DNA from: Flavobacteriales bacterium UBA3364
GTDB lineage: Bacteria > Bacteroidota > Bacteroidia > Flavobacteriales_F > PHOS-HE28
Direction: 5' to 3'
NCBI GenBank assembly: GCA_002360495.1
Contig: DEQO01000152.1
Coordinates: 1-22,072 of the forward strand
Length of the DNA: 22,072 nucleotides
The position numbers were made by a program, and so were the translations under genes. How positions within the stretch are numbered: position 1 is the first letter of the stretch; each line of letters begins with the position of its first letter. The notes beneath the pieces are model-generated. The model did no database searches and had not been told where the DNA came from. It saw nothing but the letters and a program-made list of their open reading frames with translations. This document shows, in pieces, positions 1 to 7,803 of this stretch.

Positions 1-509
1 CCTTGGAGCGTGGACGCATCGCCTAGCAACACAGCTCCCAACACGATAGGCGCCAGCACACCGGCCATCTTGTTGCAGATACCCATGATGCTGATCCGCG
101 CAGCGGCACTTTCCAAGGGGCCGACCACGGTGATGTATGGGTTACTGGCGGTTTGCAGGAGCGACAGTCCGGTGCCGATGACGAAGAGGCCGAGCAGGAA
201 CATCCCATAGGACCTGTTCTGCGCTGCGGGGATGAAGAGCAACGCACCCACGGCCATCGTGAAGAGCCCGTACATCATGCCCCGCTTCATGCCGGTCCGT
301 TGCAGGACCCAGGCCATGGGCAAGGCGGTAACGAAGTAGGCGATGTAGAACGCGAACGTGACATAGAAGGGTTCCGCACCATCCTTCAACTCGCACACGA
401 TCTTCAAGTATCCGATCAGCGGACCGTTGATCCAGGTGGTGAAGCCGAACAGGAAGAACAACGCGCCGAGGACGACAACAGCGGCCGTGGTATGCGAGGA
501 GCGTGACAT
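1..509 (-). CDS. FHS-family MFS sugar transporter (GluP/FucP-like), N-terminal part
   Basis: Reading the minus strand from the ATG at 509 gives an open frame that leaves the left edge after about 169 codons; the 3' end is outside the window. The protein is strongly hydrophobic, with predicted membrane helices at about residues 9-30, 48-68, 76-94 and 100-120. The stretch TASNPYITVVGPLESAAAR followed by ISIMGICNKMAG is the hallmark of the FHS (fucose/glucose-galactose:H+ symporter) branch of the major facilitator superfamily and resembles GluP-type glucose/galactose transporters. It should act in the inner membrane importing a hexose by proton symport; the substrate cannot be told from this half. 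A TACTTTCA box ends only 4 nt before the ATG, so the transcript may be leaderless or the box spurious. It lies downstream of, and in the same direction as, the lysyl oxidase gene, with a hairpin between them. Confidence 0.88.
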   Translation of the reverse strand, partial: MSRSSHTTAAVVVLGALFFLFGFTTWINGPLIGYLKIVCELKDGAEPFYVTFAFYIAYFVTALPMAWVLQRTGMKRGMMYGLFTMAVGALLFIPAAQNRSYGMFLLGLFVIGTGLSLLQTASNPYITVVGPLESAAARISIMGICNKMAGVLAPIVLGAVLLGDASTLQ

Positions 510-513
510 GGGG

Positions 514-521
514 TGAAAGTA
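514..521 (-). promoter_or_regulatory. Possible -7 box before the sugar transporter
   Basis: On the minus strand TACTTTCA resembles the Bacteroidota primary-sigma -7 element TAnnTTTG. It ends 4 nt before the ATG at 509, so a start site at the usual distance would fall on or after the start codon. No clear -33 TTG was seen. Weak call. Confidence 0.25.
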
Positions 522-540
522 GCCGCCTTTGGAAACGCGT

Positions 541-562
541 GAGGCGGACCTAAGCCCGCCTC
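541..562 (-). terminator. Hairpin after the lysyl oxidase gene
   Basis: GAGGCGG (541-547) pairs perfectly with CCGCCTC (556-562) across an 8-nt loop. It lies 26 nt past the stop codon of the 588-3299 gene in its direction of transcription and before the sugar transporter. There is no long T-run after it, so it may be a leaky terminator or an mRNA-stabilising 3' structure. Confidence 0.45.
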
Positions 563-587
563 GTACACAATGCACTGTGGAACGCTT

Positions 588-3299
588 CTACTCCACCAGC
601 AAACGGCCACTGGCTTGCACCGGACCGGTGAGGCGGTAGAGGTAGGCTCCTTGCGCAAGGGCGCCACGTTCGATCGTCACCCGGCCATTGGTCACGTTAC
701 TGTAACGGCGCACTTCGCGGCCTTGTAGATCCGTGAGCAGCAATTGGGCCGGAGTGCTTGGTTGCGCAGGGAAGATCACCACTGTTTGCTCCTTGAACGG
801 GTTCGGGTACACCCGCACCGTACCGACATCCTGCGTTGAGATACCGGTGAACGTGGCACAGGCGTTCTCCAGGAACGTGGTGCTGTTCATGTAGTTCTCG
901 TTCACCACATCGATCACCTCGCTGATGCAAATGAGCTGTTGGGCATCGGAAAAGTGGACCCGGCACAAAGGCACGAAGTCGTTGTTACGCTGGATGGTCG
1001 AATCCACATCGGAGACCACGATCAGATGGCCCGTGCCGAAAGCGAACTGTGGATCCACCGGGTACATCTGTGGATCGATCAGGTTCTCCACCGCCGTGAT
1101 CTGCACCCCGCTTATCATGAGCTCATAACCCACAATTCGACGGTTGGGGTTCTTCACCAGGACATCCAAATACCCTTCCGCCATATCCACTGCACCCAGG
1201 GAGAAGGTCACCGAGTCGAAGGGATTGATGATCTCGTTGAACGGGAAGTTGCAGTGATCGTGCACCGCGTTCTGGTCCGGCGTGTGGTTGTAGGTGTTCC
1301 AGTAGTCGCAGAAGGCGATGAAGGCCGCATCGCTCACGGTGATGTTGCCATCCATGTCGATGTCCGTGCAAGGCAGCGCCTCGATATCGTTGCCAAGGAT
1401 GCCGCTCACGTACTGGACCACATCGCTCTGGTCCTGGGAACTATCCGTGTTCAGGTCGCCTATCAAGGCGTCACCGTCGCAAACGTTCAGGCAATCATAG
1501 GTAGCGCTACCGTAGATGTTGCCCAGGCAGTCGACATAGGGTTGGCAATTGGCGACCACGCTCACGGACAAGGTCGGCGTACGGTCGATGAAAAGGCAGG
1601 CCTGCGCCCAGTTGTTGTTGATGTCGGTCTCGTACCGACCTACTGCATCCGGGCTATTGTCCCAGTTGGTGCGCACGACCAGCGTGTACGTGCCTTCCGG
1701 GACACCTGTGATATCCACCCATTGGCAACTCAGGCTCGAGTTGTAGATATCCCCGCACATGGTACTGATCCCCATGTTGTTACAGCCATATTGCGCGGTC
1801 CCTCCCATGCTGCACTCCAGATCGAGTACACAGAAGCCGTTCTTGAACCCGTCCACGACCGTTTCTCCATCGGTGTTGTACAGCAAATACTCGGCATAGC
1901 CCTCATAGTGCGCATGGCCGTGGCAATTGACCATGTTGAACTGGTCCGGGTTGGATCCCGGGTTGCCGATGTAGAAGTCCTGGTTGCCGATGTTCTGGAT
2001 GTGCGTGGTGAACCGGACGATCTCGCGGACACCATAGCCATCCAAACAGCCTTCAGCGATGTAGCAGTCCGTGGGTCCCACGTTCAACCCACCCAGTTGA
2101 ATGGAGTTCTGTAACACATCGCTTCGCACCGTCAGATCGGGACCGTTGGGACATTCAGGATCCCCGAACATGATACATGTACCGGCCACGGTTGCCAGGG
2201 GGTCGTAGTTGCAAGCAGCGGGGTCCATGCAACCCACGATGCCTCCGTCGTAGGTAAGCGTCCATGGGATCGCCCCGGTACAAGCACCATCAGGGGCTCC
2301 GATGCGGATGAAATAGGTCTCACCGGCTTCGAGGATGGCGTCGACGTCCGCCTGTTCTCCGCACGCCGCATTGCCATCATTGAAATAGATGGCCCCGACG
2401 TTGGTATCGTCCCAGATCAGGTTGTCGCAGTGATCGTAGATCCAGATGCGCGTGTCGCAATCCGCAGCGCAGGTGGAAACGGAGTACATGCCGTTCACGT
2501 CCGGTACGAACGCGTACCAGAAGTCATTGTGAGTAGCGGAGTGGGATCCCGTGGTGATGTCCAGGGGTGTCCCACAACTGAAGCCCGCCGGGCAATTCGT
2601 TTCCACCACGTCCTGGTAATTGAACACCCCACCGCTACCGACCTGGACGCCATCACGGTAGATCCAGAAACCACCGGGGGCATGCAGTCCATCCCCGTAT
2701 TGATCATGGATGGTGAACACCACGCACTCTTCCTCCGGCACGCAGAATTGGGCTCCCGTAGCCCCCCCGTTGGCCAGCATGACACCCTCTGCGTTCACCA
2801 CGTCCCAACTGGTCTCACCGGGCAGGTCGTCAGGAGTTAGAACGACCGTTATCTCCACCTCTCCTGCGTCGCAAACGATCGGGTCGGGCACCAGGTGTTC
2901 CACGACCAGTTCCCATGTCACTTGCTGGCCGGCGCAAGCATCATTATAGTCACCGACCCGGATATAGTAGGTCTCCCCTTCCGTAAGAGCCATGCTGATG
3001 ATGGACTGGTATCCGCAGATGTCATCATTGTACTCCAGCGCATTCTGGCCTTGTTCGTTCACGATAAGGCCTGTACAGAAATCATAGGCCCACAGCTTCG
3101 TGTCGCAGGTCATCAGGCCGCAGGTCCGGGCCAGGTAGGTACCTGTCTGGTCCGGAACGAAGACATAGTAGTAATTGTCCGAAGGTGCGGTGTGGGTACC
3201 GATGTCAACAGGTACGGCATTGGCACAATTGGCGCCGGTCTGGGCGGAAAGCAGGGTTGTCGAGACGATCCCGGCAAGGAGGCTGATGGCACGCGTCAT
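588..3299 (-). CDS. T9SS-exported lysyl oxidase-domain protein with dockerin-like repeats
   Basis: 903 residues from the ATG at 3299; this start gives a clean signal peptide (MTRAISLLAGIVSTTLLSAQ), whereas upstream codons would add a charged non-signal leader. Order of parts: two related beta-sandwich repeats resembling pre-peptidase C-terminal domains (about 22-135 and 240-352) flanking a GDG-containing domain (about 142-235); a GCMDPAACNYDP motif (357-366); a lysyl oxidase domain (about 386-573); a Cys-rich linker; a dockerin-like pair of DxNxD/DxDxD loops (615-626 and 646-657); a beta-rich domain; and a T9SS type A sorting domain with VYPNPF (about 825-903). In the oxidase domain CHGHAH supplies H460, H462 and H464, aligning with human LOX copper ligands 292/294/296. 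K486 (GFKNGFC) and Y519 (DIYNSSLSCQWVDI) match the LTQ-forming K320 and Y355. The predicted activity is oxidative deamination of lysine or other primary amines outside the cell; the substrate is unknown. Confidence 0.9.
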   Translation of the reverse strand: MTRAISLLAGIVSTTLLSAQTGANCANAVPVDIGTHTAPSDNYYYVFVPDQTGTYLARTCGLMTCDTKLWAYDFCTGLIVNEQGQNALEYNDDICGYQSIISMALTEGETYYIRVGDYNDACAGQQVTWELVVEHLVPDPIVCDAGEVEITVVLTPDDLPGETSWDVVNAEGVMLANGGATGAQFCVPEEECVVFTIHDQYGDGLHAPGGFWIYRDGVQVGSGGVFNYQDVVETNCPAGFSCGTPLDITTGSHSATHNDFWYAFVPDVNGMYSVSTCAADCDTRIWIYDHCDNLIWDDTNVGAIYFNDGNAACGEQADVDAILEAGETYFIRIGAPDGACTGAIPWTLTYDGGIVGCMDPAACNYDPLATVAGTCIMFGDPECPNGPDLTVRSDVLQNSIQLGGLNVGPTDCYIAEGCLDGYGVREIVRFTTHIQNIGNQDFYIGNPGSNPDQFNMVNCHGHAHYEGYAEYLLYNTDGETVVDGFKNGFCVLDLECSMGGTAQYGCNNMGISTMCGDIYNSSLSCQWVDITGVPEGTYTLVVRTNWDNSPDAVGRYETDINNNWAQACLFIDRTPTLSVSVVANCQPYVDCLGNIYGSATYDCLNVCDGDALIGDLNTDSSQDQSDVVQYVSGILGNDIEALPCTDIDMDGNITVSDAAFIAFCDYWNTYNHTPDQNAVHDHCNFPFNEIINPFDSVTFSLGAVDMAEGYLDVLVKNPNRRIVGYELMISGVQITAVENLIDPQMYPVDPQFAFGTGHLIVVSDVDSTIQRNNDFVPLCRVHFSDAQQLICISEVIDVVNENYMNSTTFLENACATFTGISTQDVGTVRVYPNPFKEQTVVIFPAQPSTPAQLLLTDLQGREVRRYSNVTNGRVTIERGALAQGAYLYRLTGPVQASGRLLVE

Positions 3300-3327
3300 G
3301 GTAGGGCGATTGTGGACTGGAGCGTGT

Positions 3328-3335
3328 CGAAAGTA
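3328..3335 (-). promoter_or_regulatory. Possible -7 box before the lysyl oxidase gene
   Basis: The minus strand reads TACTTTCG, close to TAnnTTTG, 28 nt before the ATG at 3299, which would give a leader of roughly 20 nt. No convincing -33 element is visible, and the small upstream ORF could instead be cotranscribed. Confidence 0.3.
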
Positions 3336-3363
3336 CACGGATCCACACTTCCCTCCCCATCCC

Positions 3364-3516
3364 TCACCAATTCAGGGCCCGCTTGTAATAGCGCGGGAAT
3401 CGGATGCTCTTGCGCACCTGCTGGTAGTATTTGTTCCACAAAGGCGTGGTCAGGTCGTAGTTCCCCTTCTCCACAACGCCTTCTTTCTCATCGGGCTTTG
3501 CTTGCTTGCGCTTCAT
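3364..3516 (-). CDS. Small basic protein of unknown function (50 aa)
   Basis: On the minus strand an ATG at 3516 opens a 50-codon frame ending in TGA at 3364. The product begins MKRKQAKPDEKEG and ends RFPRYYKRALNW; it is rich in Lys, Arg, Tyr and Trp with no signal peptide or membrane segment. I do not recognise the family. The same frame stays open upstream of the ATG for 19 codons, to a TAA, and encodes SACPYC directly before the start, but this extension has no ATG, GTG or TTG. The true protein may therefore be longer (rare start codon), or this may be the 3' remnant of a gene. It is 64 bp upstream of the lysyl oxidase gene on the same strand and divergent from priA. Confidence 0.4.
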   Translation of the reverse strand: MKRKQAKPDEKEGVVEKGNYDLTTPLWNKYYQQVRKSIRFPRYYKRALNW

Positions 3517-3621
3517 GCAATAAGGACAGGCCGAGGGAGTGAAATGTTGCCCACCGTTCCTCGTTCCAATTCCACCTTACACACCCGTGACATCGACCGT
3601 TGATCCCGGTGGACCACCTTT

Positions 3622-6084
3622 GTGGACAGTCTTCCCACCGTGTTCGTCGATGTGATCCTTCCGTTGGCCGTGCCTGGCACCTTCACCTATGCCTTGCCGG
3701 AGGGGTTGGGTCCGGTAATTCCCGGAATGCGCGTTGCGGTCCCCTTCGGGCGTGGTCGCAAGTTGTACGGTGGCCTTGTTCGCGCGGTCCATGGTGATCG
3801 TCCACCGCATCGCTCCGTTCGTCCTGTCCTATCCGTGCTGGATGCGACCCCTGTCGTGCTTCCGGAGCAGCTGGACCTCTGGGACCGTATCGCGGCCCAC
3901 TACCTCTGTTCGCTCGGGGAGGTCATGATCGCTGCACTTCCCGCACAGCTCGCGCTATCCAGTGAAACACGGCTCGTTGCCGGACCGGAAGCAGCAAAGG
4001 ACACTGCCGATCAAGGACGCGCTGTTCTCCTGCTGCAGGCACTGGAACAGAACAACGTGATCACCTTGGAACAGGCGGGTGAAATGCTCGGCCTGAAGGA
4101 CCCCATGCCGGTCGTGAAGCGCCTGATGGAACGAGGTGCCCTTCTGCTGGAGGAACAATTGAGGGACGACTGGAAGCCGCGCATGGCCACCTACGTTCGT
4201 TTGGCGGCCGGCAATTCCAACGAAGAAGCCCTCCATGGTTGGTTCGATCGCTTGGAAAAAGCGCCGAAGCAATTGCATGTCCTGATGCGCTTCGTGGAGA
4301 TCAGCCGGTGCATGACCGATGATCCCAAGGAAGTGGAACGCGCCAAGCTGGTCCATGCCAGTGGTTCCACGACCACCGTTATCAAGCAATTGGTGGATAA
4401 AGGGCTCTTCGAATTGTACGAGCGCGAAGTAGGCAGGCCCGATCCAAGCAGACCATTGCAGAGAGCGCCGGACCTATCGGAACCCCAGCGCAAAGCACTC
4501 GACGAAGTGCGCAGTGCGTTCAGGGGGCATGATGTGGTCCTGTTGCGCGGCGTGACATCATCCGGTAAGACGGAGATCTACACCACGTTGATCTCCGAGG
4601 TGATCGCCCGCAATGAGCAGGTGCTCTATCTGCTGCCGGAGATCGCCTTGACCACACAGATCATCGCACGCCTGCGGCATCGCTTCCCGGACCGGATCGC
4701 GGTCTTCCATTCGCGCATGGCGCAACATGAGCGCACAGCATTGTGGATGCGCTGCTTGGGCGATGATCCCCCGGCGATGATCATCGGAGCGCGGTCCGCA
4801 TTGTTCCTGCCTTACCAACGTTTGGGACTGGTCGTTGTCGACGAGGAACATGATCCCAGCTACAAGCAGCACGATCCAGCGCCACGCTACAACGCACGGG
4901 ACATGGCCGTCGTCCTGGCCGGTTTGCACAAGGGAAAAGTTCTCCTCGGTTCCGCCACACCGAGCATGGAAAGTCAGCACAACGCTCGCACCGGTAAATA
5001 CGGACATGTGGAACTGCTCGTTCGCTTCGGCGATGTGCAGATGCCCATGATCACACGCGTGGACCTGCGCGATGCGGCCAAGCGTAAACTGATGCGTGGC
5101 CATTTCACGCGCACATTCATCGATGCGATCCAGCAAGCCTTGGACAGGCGCGAGCAGGTGATCGTCTTCCAGAACCGGCGCGGTTATGTTCCGGTATGGC
5201 AGTGCGAGACGTGCAGTTGGATCCCCGAATGCGACCAGTGCGATGTGAGCCTCACCTATCACAAGCTGCAGCACCAATTGCGCTGTCATTACTGCGGCCG
5301 ACAATATCCGCCACCAACCACCTGCGGTCACTGCGGAAGCCCACGCCTGCGCATGTTGGGCTTCGGTACGGAAAAGATCGAAGAAGAACTGGGCGAGTTC
5401 TTCCCCACGGCGAAAGTGGCCCGCATGGACCAGGATACCACACGGGGCAAACACGCCCTGGAGCGCATCCTTACCGCGTTCGGCCAAGGTGCGATCGACA
5501 TTCTTGTGGGTACCCAAATGGTGACCAAGGGACTGGACTTCGACCACGTGAGCACCGTCGGCATCCTGAATGCGGACAACCTGATGCGCTTCCCGGATTT
5601 CAGGGCGCATGAACGGGCGTTCCAACTGATGGCGCAGGTCGCCGGCCGATCGGGCCGAAGGAAGAACGCGGGATCGGTGATCATCCAGGCGCAGGAAGTC
5701 CAGCATCCGGTGCTCGACCTGGTGGTGAAGCATGACGTGGACGGCATGTATGAGCGTGAATTGGAACACCGCAGGGCGCATGGCTATCCGCCTTTCACCC
5801 GCATGGTGCAGTTGACCTTGAAACACCGCAGCGAGGAACGCGTGGCATCTGCTGCAAGCGCCCTGGCCCTGGCCCTGCGAGAAGGTCTGGCCGATCGTGT
5901 GCTAGGTCCGGAGATACCCGTGGTCTCGCGGATCCGCGACAAACACCTGCGACGGTTGTTGATCAAGCTTGGGCGGACGCGGCATCACAGTGAGAAGGAC
6001 TTCGTGCGCGATACGATCGATCGGGTGTTCGGCGATCCGCAGCACTCCGCTATCCAACTGGTCACGGACGTGGACCCAATGTGA
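3622..6084 (+). CDS. priA: Primosomal protein N' (replication-restart helicase PriA)
   Basis: 820 residues from a GTG at 3622; a second in-frame GTG at 3640 is an alternative start. PriA recognises stalled forks and D-loops, unwinds DNA 3' to 5' and reloads the replicative helicase. The N-terminal 3'-DNA-binding domain begins FVDVILPLAVPGTFTYALP. The helicase core has Walker A GVTSSGKT (310-317), a DEEH box (407-410), GSATPS motif III and a C-terminal QVAGRSGR motif VI. The inserted zinc-binding region carries the eight expected cysteines: C528, C531, C537, C540, C555, C558, C568 and C571. Length is slightly above the E. coli protein, as is usual for Bacteroidota. It converges on the pseudouridine synthase gene, with 9 bp between stop codons. 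All key motifs are intact. Confidence 0.97.
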   Translation: MDSLPTVFVDVILPLAVPGTFTYALPEGLGPVIPGMRVAVPFGRGRKLYGGLVRAVHGDRPPHRSVRPVLSVLDATPVVLPEQLDLWDRIAAHYLCSLGEVMIAALPAQLALSSETRLVAGPEAAKDTADQGRAVLLLQALEQNNVITLEQAGEMLGLKDPMPVVKRLMERGALLLEEQLRDDWKPRMATYVRLAAGNSNEEALHGWFDRLEKAPKQLHVLMRFVEISRCMTDDPKEVERAKLVHASGSTTTVIKQLVDKGLFELYEREVGRPDPSRPLQRAPDLSEPQRKALDEVRSAFRGHDVVLLRGVTSSGKTEIYTTLISEVIARNEQVLYLLPEIALTTQIIARLRHRFPDRIAVFHSRMAQHERTALWMRCLGDDPPAMIIGARSALFLPYQRLGLVVVDEEHDPSYKQHDPAPRYNARDMAVVLAGLHKGKVLLGSATPSMESQHNARTGKYGHVELLVRFGDVQMPMITRVDLRDAAKRKLMRGHFTRTFIDAIQQALDRREQVIVFQNRRGYVPVWQCETCSWIPECDQCDVSLTYHKLQHQLRCHYCGRQYPPPTTCGHCGSPRLRMLGFGTEKIEEELGEFFPTAKVARMDQDTTRGKHALERILTAFGQGAIDILVGTQMVTKGLDFDHVSTVGILNADNLMRFPDFRAHERAFQLMAQVAGRSGRRKNAGSVIIQAQEVQHPVLDLVVKHDVDGMYERELEHRRAHGYPPFTRMVQLTLKHRSEERVASAASALALALREGLADRVLGPEIPVVSRIRDKHLRRLLIKLGRTRHHSEKDFVRDTIDRVFGDPQHSAIQLVTDVDPM

Positions 6085-6086
6085 TC

Positions 6087-6107
6087 GGACCGGTCACCCG
6101 CCGGTCC
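6087..6107. terminator. Hairpin straddling the convergent priA/rluA ends
   Basis: GGACCGG (6087-6093) and CCGGTCC (6101-6107) form a perfect 7-bp stem with a 7-nt loop containing the stop of the minus-strand gene. It starts 2 nt after the priA stop. There is no T-run on either side, so it is a candidate bidirectional 3'-end structure rather than a classical terminator. Confidence 0.4.
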
Positions 6108-6765
6108 TCATCCGGTCGATGAGCGCCTGCCACAGCGTTGGAGCTGGCGCCGGTGCCGATTGCGTCACACGTTCTCCCGTCGTCGGGTGATCGAAGGTGA
6201 TGGATCGTGCATGCAACGCGATGCTGCGGTCCTTCTCTCCGCGACGCGCACCGTACTTGACATCGCCTTTGATCGGATGCCCGGCGGCACCGAGCTGCGC
6301 TCGGATCTGGTGGAACGCGCCGCCTTCCGGCACCACTTCCACCAACGTGTATCGATCGCCCTTCGTCAACATCCTTACAGCGATGCGTGCCTGTTTTCCC
6401 GACGAGAAAGCCGCGCCGATACGCGCCTTGTGATGGTGCGGATCATGTTCGATCACATGGTCCAATACCACGGTATCCATTGCTCCTTCCACAATGGCCC
6501 AATAGACCTTGACCACTTTCCGGTCTTGGAACTGCCCGCTCAGGTCGGCCAGCGCCTTTGCATTGCGTGCGAACAACACCACGCCGCTCACCGGCCGATC
6601 CAAGCGGTGAACGAGCCCTATCCCGGGTTCATTGAACTGTTCCCGGAGCGAGGTCAGGAGATCGCGATCGCCCGTGGGGTCCGGTTGCACCGGGATCCCG
6701 GCCGTCTTGCTTATGGCCAATAGGTCATCGTCCTGCGAAAGAACGATCGGCGCAACTGGACCCAT
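6094..6765 (-). CDS. RluA-family pseudouridine synthase
   Basis: 223 residues from the ATG at 6765; a GTG at 6789, 10 nt after the panB stop, would add 8 residues. The protein shows the RluA-family signature HRLDRPVSG at residues 53-61, with the catalytic aspartate at D56, preceded by the typical opening VLSQDDDLLAISKTAGIPV and followed by QIRAQLGAAGHPIKGD. It converts uridine to pseudouridine in rRNA or tRNA; the target position cannot be assigned by eye. There is no N-terminal S4 RNA-binding domain, so it belongs to the short RluA/RluC-like stand-alone catalytic class. It follows panB closely on the same strand and is probably cotranscribed with it; it is convergent with priA. Confidence 0.9.
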   Translation of the reverse strand: MGPVAPIVLSQDDDLLAISKTAGIPVQPDPTGDRDLLTSLREQFNEPGIGLVHRLDRPVSGVVLFARNAKALADLSGQFQDRKVVKVYWAIVEGAMDTVVLDHVIEHDPHHHKARIGAAFSSGKQARIAVRMLTKGDRYTLVEVVPEGGAFHQIRAQLGAAGHPIKGDVKYGARRGEKDRSIALHARSITFDHPTTGERVTQSAPAPAPTLWQALIDRMRTGG

Positions 6766-6799
6766 CGGACCGGTCTTGGGATCGTTCACGATGGACCTG

Positions 6800-7618
6800 T
6801 CAATACTGTTCCTCGTTGTTGGGGAAATCCTTGGCGCGCACATCCTTGATGTAGCCGGATACGGCGCCGGTGATCACCCCGTGCAGATCGGCATAACGAC
6901 GCAGGAACCGTGGATTGAACTCCTGGTTGATCCCCAGCATGTCGTGAAGCACCAGCACTTGTCCATCGACCCCTGCTCCCGCACCGATCCCGATCACAGG
7001 GATCTGCACGCTCGCAGCGACTTCAGCGGCCAGTTTCGCCGGGATCTTTTCGAGCACGAGGGCGAAGCAGCCTGCCTCCTCGAGCAATTTGGCGTCGGCA
7101 CGAAGGCGGTCGGCCTCTTCCTGTTCCTTGGCCCGCACAACGTAGGTGCCGAACTTGTAGATGCTCTGCGGCGTAAGGCCCAAATGGCCCATCACCGGGA
7201 TGCCCGCTGTGAGAATACGCTCGATCGAGGTGAGCACCTCCTTGCCCCCTTCCAATTTCACGGCATGGGCGCCGCTCTCCTTCATGATCCGGATGGCCGA
7301 ATTGAGGGCCCCTTTCGAATTCCCTTGATAGGTGCCGAACGGCAGGTCGACCACGATCAAGGCCCGTTCGCTGCCCCGCACCACACCGCAGGCATGGTAG
7401 ATCATCTGGTCCAAGGTGATGGGCAGGGTGGTCTCGTGGCCGGCCATCACGTTGCTGGCGCTGTCCCCCACCAGGATCACATCGATGCCTGCCCGGTCCA
7501 CCAGACGGGCCAGGGAATAGTCGTAGGCCGTGAGCATGGCGATCTTCACCCCATCGGCCTTCATCTCCTGCAACACGTGTGTGGTCACGCGCTTCACGTT
7601 CTTCAAGTTGGTGCTCAT
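6800..7618 (-). CDS. panB: 3-methyl-2-oxobutanoate hydroxymethyltransferase
   Basis: 272 residues from the ATG at 7618 (MSTNLKNVKRVTTHVL), the usual length; a more upstream start would read through the palindrome into low-complexity sequence. PanB transfers a hydroxymethyl group from 5,10-methylenetetrahydrofolate to alpha-ketoisovalerate, giving ketopantoate, the first committed step to pantothenate and CoA, in the cytoplasm. The family's metal and substrate residues are present: D52 in LVGDSASNV, D91 in VVDLPFGTYQ, K121 and E123 in VKLEGG, and the catalytic glutamate E190 in VLEKIP. HLGLTPQS and GIGAGAGVDGQVLV are also characteristic. It is the first gene of a probable panB-rluA unit; panC and panD are not in the window. 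Confidence 0.97.
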   Translation of the reverse strand: MSTNLKNVKRVTTHVLQEMKADGVKIAMLTAYDYSLARLVDRAGIDVILVGDSASNVMAGHETTLPITLDQMIYHACGVVRGSERALIVVDLPFGTYQGNSKGALNSAIRIMKESGAHAVKLEGGKEVLTSIERILTAGIPVMGHLGLTPQSIYKFGTYVVRAKEQEEADRLRADAKLLEEAGCFALVLEKIPAKLAAEVAASVQIPVIGIGAGAGVDGQVLVLHDMLGINQEFNPRFLRRYADLHGVITGAVSGYIKDVRAKDFPNNEEQY

Positions 7619-7628
7619 GGGTGTGGGT

Positions 7629-7646
7629 ATCCGCCGTACGGCGGAT
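7629..7646. promoter_or_regulatory. 18-bp perfect palindrome in the panB leader
   Basis: ATCCGCCGTACGGCGGAT is its own reverse complement. It ends 10 bp before the panB start codon, between that codon and a candidate -7 box. It could be a dimeric-regulator operator, an RNA hairpin occluding the panB start region, or a short dispersed repeat. No protein partner can be named. Confidence 0.4.
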
Positions 7647-7684
7647 GCTGGCATTGGTGGATAGACCCGGATTACCGCTGGTGC

Positions 7685-7692
7685 CAAAGTAA
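7685..7692 (-). promoter_or_regulatory. Possible -7 box for panB
   Basis: The minus strand reads TTACTTTG, matching TAnnTTTG at seven of eight positions, about 65 nt before the panB ATG. This would place the 18-bp palindrome inside the transcribed leader. No -33 element at proper spacing was found. Confidence 0.3.
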
Positions 7693-7803
7693 AGGCCCTT
7701 TTCCCACCGGGGCGTGCGCCAAGCCCGATAGTCCTGCTTTCCGCACGGATCCGACGCCCTACCGCTGGATCCCGGATCGCGGCCGTTGCTCAAAGAGTGA
7801 TCA

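Noticed and set aside
939..2114. 391-codon plus-strand frame opposite the lysyl oxidase gene
   Set aside because: It is the antisense shadow of a GC-rich gene: repetitive Val/His/Asp/Arg composition, no domain, no promoter, while the minus-strand frame has signal peptide, domains and sorting tail.
3513..3593. 26-codon ORF starting MSRVCKVELE, superficially like the start of ribosomal protein L28
   Set aside because: Resemblance is limited to the first residues; the L28 body is absent and the frame ends after 26 codons.
4558..5826. 422-codon minus-strand frame inside priA
   Set aside because: Antisense shadow; the opposite strand encodes all PriA motifs in order.
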